DNA of 64,000 nt from Paraburkholderia sabiae. GTDB taxonomy: Bacteria; Pseudomonadota; Gammaproteobacteria; Burkholderiales; Burkholderiaceae. Position numbers and translations under genes: made by a program. The notes beneath the pieces are model-generated. The model had not been told where the DNA came from, did no database searches, and saw only the letters and a program-made list of their open reading frames with translations. Where the stretch lies: the NCBI RefSeq assembly GCF_030412785.1, contig NZ_CP125295.1, positions 2,914,001 to 2,978,000 of the forward strand, written 5' to 3'. Each line of letters begins with the position of its first letter. The stretch's first letter is position 1. This document shows, piece after piece, positions 18,470 to 28,293 of this stretch.

Positions 18470-21400
18470 TCACCGCGCTACGGCAGTAGCACTAGAACCA
18501 TCGTCGGCAGACAACAACGGCTGCAACTCAGCAGCCATCGACTTGAGCAATTGCACAGCTAAAGCACTAGTAAAATCATACCGCTTGGCATAAGGCTCAT
18601 GCACCACCGCCGTCAGGGTGCCAAAAAACCGATCTCCGATAACAAAAACAAACGTCGCGGTGCGATTAACCTTCCGCGATTCGATGAGCCGACGCCCTTT
18701 GGCATAGATATTCAACCGCTGATCGCCAGTCCCGGTCTTGCCATAGACCTCAAGAGTCTGCCCGTTAGGAAACGTCATCCCACCAGCGAGCCGCCGGGCA
18801 GTCCCACCAGCAACAACATCCCGCAAAAGCATCTGCGTAACCCGCGCAATCTCCGGAGAAACAGCCTCGCTAGGCTGCGGCGTAGCACGCACGAACCGCG
18901 TTTCATACGGCGTCCCCTTCGCGAATTCGAGTTCAGAAAGACTCTGCGTCGGCGCCTGATTTCCCTTATTCGCAATCACCCCAATCAACTGCGCAAGCGC
19001 CGCAGGCCGATCACCCGATGCACCAATCGCTGCCGCATAAGAAGGCGTCAAATGCGCAAACGGATAGCCAAGCGCCTGCCACGAGCGAGCGATCGCATCG
19101 TAAGCATGCTGCTCGACCATGCGCCGAATACGACGATCCTGCGTCGCGTGATAGCGCGTCTTGAAGAGCCACTTGTACGAATCGGCACGCACGTCGCGGC
19201 TCGCGTCCATCACGTCGTTCGCACTTGCATCGGGATGCTCGCGCAGATAATCGACCAGCCACAATTCCAAAGGATGCACACTCGAAATGTACGCGCGGTC
19301 GTTCAAGTTAAATTTGTCGATGCCATATTTCGTGTAAAGCTGCGCGAGCGCATCGTCGGGTGGATTCGCTTTCGGCGTGTTCTTCAACGCGGCGCGCATC
19401 TGCTCGTTGAACCACGTCTGCGATCCATCTGGCCGCACGCTGCGTAATACGGTCGCCACTTTCGGCGGCGACTTGCGCACGCCGCGCAGCAGAATCGCGA
19501 GCATCTCATCCTGCGTCTTGCCGTGATATTTCGTGTAGAAACGATTCATGTACACACGGCTTTCCTGATCGGCGAAGCGCGTCAGGTACATCTTGCGCGT
19601 GTCGGGATCGTCGAGCCATTGCGACGACGGCCCCGAAGTCTTGATCGTTTCGTAGTGAACGATGTCGCGCATCATCCGCACGAACACGAGATTCACCGAA
19701 TGCTGGAAAGCCTGATGCACAGTGAGAATGCGCGAATTCTCGTCAGCTTCGAAGTTCGTGAAGGTCTGCGCGCCGCCACCCGTGAAGAACGTTTCGCCTG
19801 CATTCGCCGAGTACTTGCGCTCGACCGCTGCATCGAGCATCGCCGGAAGCGAGTGGTCTTTCGTGTGCATGAAGTAATCGACGGCCCAGCGTGTCAATGC
19901 ATCTTCGCGTTCGGGCTTCACGGCGCGCAGTTCATCGACGCTCATTTGCCCATAGCGTGCATGCAGTTCCGACATGATCTGCAGATACGTGATGATCGTA
20001 CGCAGCTTCGCCGTCGAGCCGAGATTCAAACGCGCACCCGAATTGATGTCGAATGGACGGTTGACGCTGTCCGTCTGCACACGCAAGAGGTTCGCGCCGT
20101 CGCGCTTCTCGAACAGCGTGAAGCTGAAAGCGATCTTCGACGGATCGTCTTTCGGTTGCAGCATATTGAAGCCATAAAGGCCCGCTGCCTGCGCGCCCTC
20201 TTTCGTCGTTGCGGCTGCCAGCCGGTCGCTGATGTCCTGCTGAACCTTGTTGTTCATCGTCGACGTGACGCGCAGATCGAGCCGGTCGAGGTCGTACAGA
20301 TTCGATACGCCAAGCGACGACAGCAGATGCGTGCGCAATGACGTCACCGCCTTGCGTTCGATAAACGAGCCTTCGGGCGGCGCGAGCTTCGAGCGCGTCA
20401 GCACGAGTTGTTGCGCGAGCCCGGCATCGCGCAGTTCCGGCGTGATCACGCCGTTCGCCGCCAGCAGCCGCAGATAGCTTTCCGTCAGAGCATTGAGTTC
20501 GTTGTTCTTGCGCAGCAGGAAATGCGACGGCCCGCGCTGCGCGATCATCAGCGACAGCACCTGACGGAACGCGAGGCCTTGTTCGGGGAGATTCTCGGGC
20601 GTCGGCGGCGCTTTCAGCACGCGGTTCGCTTCGGCGAAATCGCGGCCATACCACGCCGCCAGTCCGTCGCCGATACCGTTGACCTCGCCGATGCCCGGCT
20701 GCGCGGCGAGTGGCACCGAATTCAGATAGCGCACGACGATCTGCTCGCGCGCGGGCATCGTGCGCGGACCGTCGAGATACGCGCGCACCGACGCCGACGC
20801 GATCTGCCGCAGCTTTTCTTTCGGCGTCGCGGTGCGGCCGCCGGGCGAATGGCGGAACTTCTCGATCTGCGTCGCGAGCGTGCTGCCGCCGGGTTGCGCC
20901 TGGTTGTGGTTGAACACGCGCAGTCCCTGATCCATCAGCGCGCGGCTGAAACGCCCCCAGTCGATCGCGGGATTGCGGTTCGGCTCGTCCGTGTCGAGCA
21001 GATGACGGTCTTCGATAAACAGCAGCGCCGACACGACCAGCGGCGGCACCGACTCGAAATCGTCATACACGCGTGCGGGATATTGCCCGCCGAACAGGCG
21101 TGTGCCCGTCGAGTCGTACAGCATCAGGCCCGCCTGATCCTTTTCTTCGTAGGGAATGAAAAGGCCATCGTCAGCGAGCGACGCCATGCGTTCTGAATCG
21201 CGCGCCTGCGACGCCACGGCAAAACCGCGCTCTTTCAGGCGGCGCTCGAAGGCAGGCAGCAATGCGTAGCCGAGGCGGATGTCGTAGGGGCCGTCGGTGG
21301 GAAAGCGGATGTTGTCGCTCGGGCCTTCGGAAACGGTAAAGCCGACGTCGCGCGTGAGTTCGGACAGGTAGCGCGCCTGCAATCGCGACGTGTCCATTTC

Positions 21401-21526
21401 GATCTGGACGAAGCGCACACCGAGCGCGACAGCGACGAGGAACGCGGCGAAAAAGAGCCACTTGAACCACTTCCAGACGGGCGTGGTGCCGATTGCGCGT
21501 AGCGGAAACCGTAGTGGCCGATTCAT
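18470..21526 (-). CDS. Class A penicillin-binding protein (transglycosylase plus transpeptidase), enlarged
   Basis: A 1018-residue membrane-anchored periplasmic enzyme. Transmembrane helix at about 21-40. The GT51 glycan polymerase domain has E172 in IEDRH and GGSTLATQIEK (213-223). The penicillin-binding domain has SxxK at S504-K507 (GSTAK), SxN at S610-N612 (HSVN) and KTG at 930-932 (YGKTGTG). Spacings of 106 and 318 residues between the three motifs are far larger than the roughly 55 and 150-170 of ordinary class A proteins, so the transpeptidase domain carries insertions. The ATG at 21526 has AAGGAG upstream. The 3' end, next to element 1, uses T/G-ending and rare codons (TTA, ACT, AGT). 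Confidence 0.85.
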   Translation of the reverse strand: MNRPLRFPLRAIGTTPVWKWFKWLFFAAFLVAVALGVRFVQIEMDTSRLQARYLSELTRDVGFTVSEGPSDNIRFPTDGPYDIRLGYALLPAFERRLKERGFAVASQARDSERMASLADDGLFIPYEEKDQAGLMLYDSTGTRLFGGQYPARVYDDFESVPPLVVSALLFIEDRHLLDTDEPNRNPAIDWGRFSRALMDQGLRVFNHNQAQPGGSTLATQIEKFRHSPGGRTATPKEKLRQIASASVRAYLDGPRTMPAREQIVVRYLNSVPLAAQPGIGEVNGIGDGLAAWYGRDFAEANRVLKAPPTPENLPEQGLAFRQVLSLMIAQRGPSHFLLRKNNELNALTESYLRLLAANGVITPELRDAGLAQQLVLTRSKLAPPEGSFIERKAVTSLRTHLLSSLGVSNLYDLDRLDLRVTSTMNNKVQQDISDRLAAATTKEGAQAAGLYGFNMLQPKDDPSKIAFSFTLFEKRDGANLLRVQTDSVNRPFDINSGARLNLGSTAKLRTIITYLQIMSELHARYGQMSVDELRAVKPEREDALTRWAVDYFMHTKDHSLPAMLDAAVERKYSANAGETFFTGGGAQTFTNFEADENSRILTVHQAFQHSVNLVFVRMMRDIVHYETIKTSGPSSQWLDDPDTRKMYLTRFADQESRVYMNRFYTKYHGKTQDEMLAILLRGVRKSPPKVATVLRSVRPDGSQTWFNEQMRAALKNTPKANPPDDALAQLYTKYGIDKFNLNDRAYISSVHPLELWLVDYLREHPDASANDVMDASRDVRADSYKWLFKTRYHATQDRRIRRMVEQHAYDAIARSWQALGYPFAHLTPSYAAAIGASGDRPAALAQLIGVIANKGNQAPTQSLSELEFAKGTPYETRFVRATPQPSEAVSPEIARVTQMLLRDVVAGGTARRLAGGMTFPNGQTLEVYGKTGTGDQRLNIYAKGRRLIESRKVNRTATFVFVIGDRFFGTLTAVVHEPYAKRYDFTSALAVQLLKSMAAELQPLLSADDGSSATAVAR

Positions 21527-21877
21527 GGCGGCGTCTCCTTGCAGATGCCTAACCACCTTAACCTCGACTGATGTCAGTCTAGCGCGGAACGCAGGTTTGC
21601 GAGGGTCGGAAACGACGCGAGTTCATCGGGTGAGTACGCCACGCAACACAGCTGTCACCGCGAAGCGACAAGAGTCCATCGTTTGCCGCCTTTTCCGGCG
21701 CTGTGCCATGCAATCGGATCGCGCGGACCGCGACTTCGATGCCGATGCAACCTGCGGTGCGCCGTTGCCGTACCCGCCGATACCCTGGAATACCGAATAC
21801 GACGCGCACGCGAACTTGAGTAACATAGCCGCCATCCCAGCCACGGCGAGCCACTGCGCGCCCTTGTGCCGAACCTT
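21527..21877. other. Divergent intergenic region without a supported gene
   Basis: About 350 bases between the penicillin-binding protein and the oxidase gene. A minus-strand frame (21623-21883) begins with a hydrophobic stretch but has no ribosome site and overlaps the start of the oxidase; I do not annotate it. No clear operator or terminator seen. Confidence 0.45.
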
Positions 21878-23155
21878 ATGCATAGCTACTACGAAGCGAC
21901 CGTCGAGCGGCCCGAGCGCCCTGCACTGGCCGGACAACTGAGCGCGAACGTCTGCATCGTCGGCGGCGGACTGGCGGGCCTGTCGACGGCGCTCGGACTA
22001 GCCGAACGCGGCGTGCGCGACATCGTGGTGATCGAAGCGAACCAGGTTGGCTACGGCGCGTCGGGGCGCAACGGCGGCTTCGTATTCGGCGGCTACAGCC
22101 TCGATTGCGCGGATCTGCTGCGGATTCTCGGCCCGACGCGGGCGCGCGAGCTGTACGCGCTGACCATCGAGGCCGTCGACCTGATGCGCGCGCGGATCCA
22201 GCGCTACGCGATCGCCTGCGACGCGACGGATGCGGGCGTGATCCTCGCGAACTGGTTCGACGATCCGGCGCGGCTGGACACCCAGCGCCGGCTGATGAAG
22301 GACGGGTTCGGCGTCGACTGGGAACCGCTCAGTGCCTCCGAGCTGCGTGCGCGCCTGAAGACCGCGCGCTATCACGGCGGACTCTTCGAGCGCAACGCGT
22401 TTCACTTTCATCCTTTGAAGTACGTGCTCGGTGTCGCACGCGCCGCCGAAGCGGCCGGCGTGCGGATCGTCGAACAGTCGCCTGTGACGTCGCTGCGCCG
22501 GCAAGGCGAAGGCTTCGTCGTCGGCACGGCGCGCGGGAAGGTCGAAGCCCGCCATGTCGTGATGGCGGGCGGCGGCTATGCGCGCAACGTGTATCCGCGC
22601 GTCGAACGTGCCGTGCTGCCCATCGCGACTTACGTGATGGCAACCGAGCCGCTCGGCGCGCGGCTCGCCGATGCGATCGACTGCCCTTCCGCCGTCTACG
22701 ACACGCGTTTCGCGTTCGACTACTACAGGCCGCTGCCCGACACGCGCATTCTGTGGGGCGGACGTATTTCGATTCTCGAGCGCGAGCCCGACGTGATAGC
22801 GCGGCTATTGCACCGGGATCTGCTGAAGGTGTATCCGCAATTGCGCGACGTGCGCATCGAGCACGCGTGGGGCGGCCTGATGAGTTACGCGCGGCACAAG
22901 ATGCCGCAGATCGGACAGAGCGCGGACGGCGTCTGGTACGCGGTCGGATTCGGCGGCCACGGCATGGCGCCGACGACCGTGTCGGGCGAACTGCTGGCGG
23001 CCGCGATCGCGGGCGAGCGCCCTGTGCCCGAAGCATTCGCGTCGTTCGGTCTCACGCACACGTTCGGCGCGCTGGGGCTCGCGGCCGCGCAGTTGACGTA
23101 CACCGCGATGCAGACGCGCGACGCACTCGCGGACCGTCCGCGGCGCACGGACTGA
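21878..23155 (+). CDS. FAD-dependent oxidoreductase, PuuB-like (gamma-glutamylputrescine oxidase type)
   Basis: A 425-residue DAO-family flavoprotein. The Rossmann motif is VCIVGGGLAGLSTALGLAE (about 25-43), followed by EANQVGYGASGRNGG, and the C-terminal FAD contact GFGGHGMAPTTVSGELLA. The N-terminal SYYEAT pattern and GASGRNGG resemble PuuB and related amine oxidases, which oxidise gamma-glutamylputrescine or similar amines. No other putrescine genes are adjacent, so the substrate is open. I use ATG 21878; a GTG at 21866 would add four residues, and neither has a good ribosome site. A TetR gene follows by 117 bases. Confidence 0.8.
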   Translation: MHSYYEATVERPERPALAGQLSANVCIVGGGLAGLSTALGLAERGVRDIVVIEANQVGYGASGRNGGFVFGGYSLDCADLLRILGPTRARELYALTIEAVDLMRARIQRYAIACDATDAGVILANWFDDPARLDTQRRLMKDGFGVDWEPLSASELRARLKTARYHGGLFERNAFHFHPLKYVLGVARAAEAAGVRIVEQSPVTSLRRQGEGFVVGTARGKVEARHVVMAGGGYARNVYPRVERAVLPIATYVMATEPLGARLADAIDCPSAVYDTRFAFDYYRPLPDTRILWGGRISILEREPDVIARLLHRDLLKVYPQLRDVRIEHAWGGLMSYARHKMPQIGQSADGVWYAVGFGGHGMAPTTVSGELLAAAIAGERPVPEAFASFGLTHTFGALGLAAAQLTYTAMQTRDALADRPRRTD

Positions 23156-23272
23156 ACGCATCGGATGGCCTGTGTGCAAGGTCCGCGCAACCATGCCGGA
23201 CGTGCCGCCAGGCCGCGCCGGCTGGGGATTTCGGCGTGCTAGAATGAACCGTCATCGCCGCCGGAATACACA

Positions 23273-23956
23273 ATGAAAAAGGGAAGCCGAGCAACCGTGC
23301 CCGAGCATATCGAGACCCCGAACGAGACCTCCGAACCACGGCGCAAATACGATCCCGAAGAAACGAAGCGCAACATCCTCGAGGTGGCTACGCAGGAGTT
23401 TTCGTCGATGGGATTGACGGGCGCGCGCGTCGACGCGATCGCTGAGCGCACCAATACCACGAAGCGCATGCTGTACTACTACTTCGGCAGCAAGGAGGGG
23501 TTGTACGAGGCCGTGCTCGAGAAGGTGTACGGCGACATTCGCGCGCTGGAACAGGACCTGAAGGTCAGTGACATGAGCCCGATCGATGGGCTGCGCAGTC
23601 TGGTCGAGTTTACGTTCGACTACCACGACAAGCATCGCGATTTCGTGCGGCTCGTGACGATTGAGAACATTCACGGCGCCAGGTACATCGAGCAGGTCAA
23701 GACCTTCAAGAACCGCAATGCGACGGTGATTCACACGATTGAAGATCTGCTAGCGAGGGGTGTTGCTTCGGGGGATTTTCGCGAGGATATCGATGCGATT
23801 GATCTGCACTTGCTGATCAGTTCGATGTGCTTTCACCGGATCGCGAACCGGCATACGTTTGGGACTGCGTTTGGGCGAGATCCTTCGCATTCGCGGTTGC
23901 GCGCGCGGCATCGCGCTATGATTGTTGATGCTACTTTGAGGTTTGTTAAGAAGTAG
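23273..23956 (+). CDS. TetR family transcriptional regulator
   Basis: A 227-residue regulator. HTH at about 30-80: RNILEVATQEFSSMGLTGAR, VDAIAERTNTTKRMLYYYFG. The C-terminal part resembles the TetR_C domain of RutR-like proteins. It lies downstream of, and may be co-transcribed with, the PuuB-like oxidase. The last 70 or so codons shift to T- and G-ending codons (TTT, GTT, ATT, GCT), as at the other genes that end at a composite repeat; element 2 starts seven bases after the stop. Confidence 0.88.
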   Translation: MKKGSRATVPEHIETPNETSEPRRKYDPEETKRNILEVATQEFSSMGLTGARVDAIAERTNTTKRMLYYYFGSKEGLYEAVLEKVYGDIRALEQDLKVSDMSPIDGLRSLVEFTFDYHDKHRDFVRLVTIENIHGARYIEQVKTFKNRNATVIHTIEDLLARGVASGDFREDIDAIDLHLLISSMCFHRIANRHTFGTAFGRDPSHSRLRARHRAMIVDATLRFVKK

Positions 23957-23962
23957 TTTTTT

Positions 23963-24586
23963 GTCTGCGACGCTAGTCGCCATTTTTTGTTTTTTTTGGT
24001 TTTTGCTGCGCTGGCATCCGCGATTTCGTTTTGGTGCTTCACGCGTTGCCCCTGTGCGGGGCGGCACCTACTTTTCTTTGCAGCGGCAAAGAAAAGTAGG
24101 CAAAAGAAAGCCGCTTTTGAACCTCCAGTGCCCGCCAGTATAGCGCCGCGCCATGCCGCAGTTGAGCTATCGCGCAGCGACGTCCGCACTCTGTAGAAAG
24201 CCCGCAGTCAACCGCGCACGGCGCGAAAACCCTACATAGTCCGGAACACATACCGCCGCAATCTGCCGACGGCAAATGCAAGAAAACGTGCTGACCTAAT
24301 GTGCCCGAAGTGAATGTCATCTTTCGCGCTGCGCGCGCGTGACTGCGGGCTTTCTACGGAGTGTTTGCGTCGCTGCGCGACAGCTCAAAGAACACATGCC
24401 GTGCCGTTATTCTGGCAGGCACCGGAGGTTTGAAGCGGCTTTCTTTTGCCTACTTTTCTTTGCCGCTGCAAAGAAAAGTAGGTGCCGCCCCGCACAGGGG
24501 CAACGCGTGAAGCACCGATACGAAATCGCGGATGCCAGCCAAAAGCCAAAAACAAAAAACGAAGAATGGCGACTAGCGTCGCAGAC
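23963..24586. repeat. Composite palindromic element 2 (class A centre, complete arms)
   Basis: The most complete copy. The outermost 22 bases are perfect inverted repeats: GTCTGCGACGCTAGTCGCCA... at 23963 and ...TGGCGACTAGCGTCGCAGAC ending at 24586. Arms are about 150-165 bases, with T-rich spacer on the left and A-rich on the right, the GC hairpin GCCCCTGTGCGGGGC, and the 15-bp stems at 24067-24100 and 24449-24482. The centre matches element 3 in orientation. The element occupies exactly the gap between two convergent stop codons. Confidence 0.92.
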
Positions 24587-24595
24587 AAAAAAACG

Positions 24596-27430
24596 CTACT
24601 GCTCAAGCGCCCTGAGCCGAGGCGCCAAAGCCGACGACAACAAAGCCTCCAACGACATAGGCCGCGCAAGATGATACCCCTGCCCATGCGCAGCACCAAT
24701 AGTGCGCAACAACTCAAGAGTAGCCTGATCCTCGATCCCTTCAGCGACGACCGTCAATTCCAGCGACTCCGCCATCCGCACAATGGCCCGCACAATCGCG
24801 CGACTCCGCGCACTCTGCGTCAACTCGAACACGAACGACTTATCGATCTTCAGCCCGCTAAACCGATACTGATGCACATAACTCAACGACGAAAACCCGG
24901 TGCCAAAATCGTCGAGCACCACGCACATGCCATTGTCGGCGAGACTCTGCATCGTATTGCGCGCCAAATCAGGCTCAGCCACAAGCGCACCCTCAGTCAG
25001 TTCAAGCGAGATGCGCGACGGATGCACGCCATAACGCTTCAACAATTCGAGTAGCTCATCCGCGAACTCGGGCCGGGTAATACTGTAGCTAGAGAGATTG
25101 ACCTGCACGGGCGGCCAGTCGACATGCTCCGGCTGCGCAAGAATCTCCGCCACGCGCGTCAGCATGTACATATCGAGCCGCCCAATCAGCTTCAAACCCT
25201 CCACGGCAGGCAGAAAACGCCCCGGCGCCCACACTTCGCCATTCGGCTGCTGCCAGCGAATCAACGCTTCCAGTGCAACAAGCTCGCCACTCGCAATATC
25301 GACGATAGGCTGAAAATACGGCACCAGTTCATCGTTGCGCTTGAGCGCATTGCGCAGCGCACCTTCCGTTTCGATCTGGTCCGACAGCTCGCGGCGCATC
25401 TGCTGGTTGAACACAGCAAAGCTGTCGCGCCCACGGTTCTTCACGCGATACATCGCGGCATCGGCATCACGCAACAAGTCAGCGGGCTCACGATGATGCG
25501 CACTGTCGGCGCTCACCACGCCGACGCTGCATGACGTGAACACGGTCTGCTCGCCGATGCTGAACGGTGTGTCGAACGCGGCCAGAATGCGCTCCGCCAG
25601 CGACAACACCGTTTGCAAGCTCGCGCCCGGCACGACCACGGCGAACTCGTCGCCGCCCAGTCGCGCAAGCAGATCGTCGCGCCGCAAACATTCGCGCAGT
25701 CGCCCCGCCACTTCGACGAGCAATGCATCGCCGAACAGATGGCCCAGGCTGTCGTTGACGACCTTGAAACGATCGAGGTCGATGAACAACACAGAAAGCG
25801 GCGCGCCGCGCCTGCTAAAACCCAGCCACGCTGCTTCGAGGCGCTCGTACAGATGCGAACGGTTCGGCAAGCCCGTCAGCGCATCGTGATAGTTCTCGTG
25901 CAACAAACGTGCGTTGGCGGCATCGAGTTCCTGCGTACGCGCCAGCACGCGCGCTTCGAGTTCGAGATTCGCCGCATGCTGCGCTTCGGCAACGCGCCGC
26001 CGCGACAACGCCGTATCGATGTGGCGCGACACGAAAGTCAGCAGTTCCTGATCGCGCCGGTCGTAACGCACGCTCGACGAATAGCTCTGCACGACAAGCA
26101 CGCCACGCACCACGCTGCCGTCGAAGAGCGGCACGCCGAGCCACGAGCGCAAGAGGATGTTCTCCGTGTCCAGCTTGATCTCGCCGGCTTCGACGAGTCG
26201 CACGGCATCGCGCGTATCGAGCAGACAGGGCACGCGCCGACGGATCACATACTCGGTGAGCCCTCGCTCGCCGCGGCGCGGCGCAGGTACTTCCTGCTGC
26301 GTTTCGTCGATGTAATACGGGAACGACACTTCCTCAGTCGCGGGGTCGAACAGCGCGACGTAGAAGTTCTTCGCATACAGCAGCCCGCCGACGATCTCGT
26401 GCAGGCTGCGAAAGAACTTGCCGATTTCGACCGATTGACTCGACAGCTCCGCGATTTCGAACAGCGCCGCCTGCAAATGCTGCGCGCGCTCGCGCTCTGC
26501 AATCTCCGCGCGCAACGTGTCGTTCAGGTGCGATAGCTCGGCCGTGCGGCGCGCGACTTCCGCTTCGAGTCCGACGCGGTGCAGAATGCGGTCGAGCGCC
26601 ATCGCCACGTGCCGCGCGACGACGAGAAAGAGCGCGCGATCCTCGGCGCTATAGATGCGCGACGAATCGTAGACCTGCATCGTCACCATGCCGAACACTT
26701 CGTCCGATGCGTTCTTCAGCGGTGCGCCCATCCAGAACTTCGGCCGGTGCCCGACGCAGTAAAAACGCCCCGTCGCGGCTGCTTCGATGATGCCCTTCTC
26801 GTCGATCAGCAGCGGTTGGCCCGTCGTCAGCACGTAACCCGTTAGCGACAGCCGCTCCGGGTTGACCATGTCCATGTGATTCGTATCGACGGCCTCGGTG
26901 TCGATCAGATCGATGTAATACGGATACGTCACCGCGCCCGTTTCGCGGTCGTAGAGTGCGAGGTAAAAGTTCTCAGCGTCGATCAGCGTGCCGAGCCGCT
27001 CGTGAATCGCCTGCAGGAATTCGCCGCGCTCGCTGATCGAGCTGGCGAGATACGCGATGTCGTACAGCACGCGTTGCACATTTTGCGCACGCATCAGCGC
27101 GTCGGCCTGCATCTGTTCGCCGATCACGCGGGCCAGCGCGGCGAAAGCGGGGTCCGACGCGCAGGAAGCCGGCGCGAGCAGCCAGCCGAGCGCGAGGTCG
27201 CTGCGGCCCGTCGGCCACGCGAACCAGCCGTATTCGACACACGCGTCGTGCAGCATGGCGGGCACGATCGAACGCGGCCAGTCGAACTGCGTCGCGCCTT
27301 CGCGTACGAGTTCGAGGTGCTGGCCCGCGCGATACCACGCCCAGGGCACGCCGGCAGCCTCCACCGCACGCGCCGCCCGGTCGATCGACTGCGCTCCCGT
27401 ACCGTCTGCCGACAGATCGGCATTCCACAT
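24596..27430 (-). CDS. GAF-GAF-GGDEF-EAL cyclic-di-GMP protein
   Basis: A 944-residue cytoplasmic protein with no transmembrane segment. Two GAF-like sensory domains (about 115-285 and 318-478), each containing a near-identical NFYLALYD / NFYVALFD strand and PYYID, then GGDEF (506-680) and EAL (690-935). The cyclase motif GGDEF is intact at 592-596 with a product-inhibition site RxxD (583-586) five residues before it. The phosphodiesterase motif EAL is intact at 721-723, with DDFGTGFSSL and AEGIED later. Both activities are possible; which dominates cannot be told. The C-terminal codons next to element 2 are T/G-ending. No adjacent partner gene. Confidence 0.9.
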   Translation of the reverse strand: MWNADLSADGTGAQSIDRAARAVEAAGVPWAWYRAGQHLELVREGATQFDWPRSIVPAMLHDACVEYGWFAWPTGRSDLALGWLLAPASCASDPAFAALARVIGEQMQADALMRAQNVQRVLYDIAYLASSISERGEFLQAIHERLGTLIDAENFYLALYDRETGAVTYPYYIDLIDTEAVDTNHMDMVNPERLSLTGYVLTTGQPLLIDEKGIIEAAATGRFYCVGHRPKFWMGAPLKNASDEVFGMVTMQVYDSSRIYSAEDRALFLVVARHVAMALDRILHRVGLEAEVARRTAELSHLNDTLRAEIAERERAQHLQAALFEIAELSSQSVEIGKFFRSLHEIVGGLLYAKNFYVALFDPATEEVSFPYYIDETQQEVPAPRRGERGLTEYVIRRRVPCLLDTRDAVRLVEAGEIKLDTENILLRSWLGVPLFDGSVVRGVLVVQSYSSSVRYDRRDQELLTFVSRHIDTALSRRRVAEAQHAANLELEARVLARTQELDAANARLLHENYHDALTGLPNRSHLYERLEAAWLGFSRRGAPLSVLFIDLDRFKVVNDSLGHLFGDALLVEVAGRLRECLRRDDLLARLGGDEFAVVVPGASLQTVLSLAERILAAFDTPFSIGEQTVFTSCSVGVVSADSAHHREPADLLRDADAAMYRVKNRGRDSFAVFNQQMRRELSDQIETEGALRNALKRNDELVPYFQPIVDIASGELVALEALIRWQQPNGEVWAPGRFLPAVEGLKLIGRLDMYMLTRVAEILAQPEHVDWPPVQVNLSSYSITRPEFADELLELLKRYGVHPSRISLELTEGALVAEPDLARNTMQSLADNGMCVVLDDFGTGFSSLSYVHQYRFSGLKIDKSFVFELTQSARSRAIVRAIVRMAESLELTVVAEGIEDQATLELLRTIGAAHGQGYHLARPMSLEALLSSALAPRLRALEQ

Positions 27431-27714
27431 AAATCAGCCCCCGCGCTGTCTCATGGTTGTTTTCACCCTCGATCCGTTATATCGACGTAAGCGAGAGCAA
27501 ACTTAATGTATCTGGCCCGCAAAAAAAATACCTCGAATGCGGCGAAAACGTTTGCCTGAGGATTTTCTCCATTCGCTTGTGCCTGGGTTTTGCCCTGATT
27601 GCTGCGGAACGGCACTTGCTGTTCAGCTAACGTCCGCGCCGCTCACGCGATGCCGTCTTTCGCCTCGCTTGCGCAGCGCACAGCTCGAGGAGCCACACAG
27701 TTCGAGGAGCCAAT

Positions 27715-28257
27715 ATGCAAGCACATACGAGGGGCGCCGTGCACGCCGATATTTTCCGGCTCGGCCCACGCGACTGGGTGCCGAACAACGCGCATCTCCC
27801 CGTCATCCTGTATCGCGACGTGCTGGATCCGCATAGCACGGGCGACAGCGACAAACTTGCCGAAGCATTCGAGGCGATGTTCAGCCGCAATGGCTGGCCG
27901 CCGAAGTGGCGCAATGGAATCTTCGACTATCACCACTTTCACTCGTCGGCCCATGAGGTGCTGGGCATCGCCGCGGGCGCGGCGGATGTGATCGTGGGCG
28001 GCCCGGGCGGGCGCGTCGTGCATCTGGAAGCGGGCGACGTGATCCTGTTGCCTGCGGGCACGGGCCACTGCCTCGAATCGTCGAGCGGGCCGCTCGAAGT
28101 GGTCGGCGCCTATCCGCCGGGACAGCAGTGGGATATCCGGCGTGAAGCGCTCACGGAAACGGAACGCGCCGCGATGGAGGCGCTGCCGTTTCCCAACAGC
28201 GACCCGGTGCGCGGTGCGCAGGGGCCGTTGCTGGAGAACTGGTCGAAAGCGGCGTAG
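27715..28257 (+). CDS. Cupin protein of the YjlB type
   Basis: A 180-residue single-domain cupin. The metal-binding motifs are FDYHHFHSSAHEVLGIAAG (about 70-88) and GDVILLPAGTGH (about 107-118), giving the usual His/His/Glu/His set. A long N-terminal part (HLPVILYRDVLD, FSRNGWPPKWRNGIFDYHH) matches small cupins with an unknown role. CGAGGAG precedes the ATG. It converges on the ABC permease gene, so it is a separate unit. Confidence 0.82.
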   Translation: MQAHTRGAVHADIFRLGPRDWVPNNAHLPVILYRDVLDPHSTGDSDKLAEAFEAMFSRNGWPPKWRNGIFDYHHFHSSAHEVLGIAAGAADVIVGGPGGRVVHLEAGDVILLPAGTGHCLESSSGPLEVVGAYPPGQQWDIRREALTETERAAMEALPFPNSDPVRGAQGPLLENWSKAA

Positions 28258-28293
28258 CACTTATGCATCGCGCCGATTTATCGTGGTGCAGCG

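Noticed and set aside
21623-21883. Minus-strand frame with hydrophobic N-terminus before the PuuB-like gene
   Set aside because: No ribosome site, no family resemblance, overlaps the start of the oxidase; too weak to annotate.
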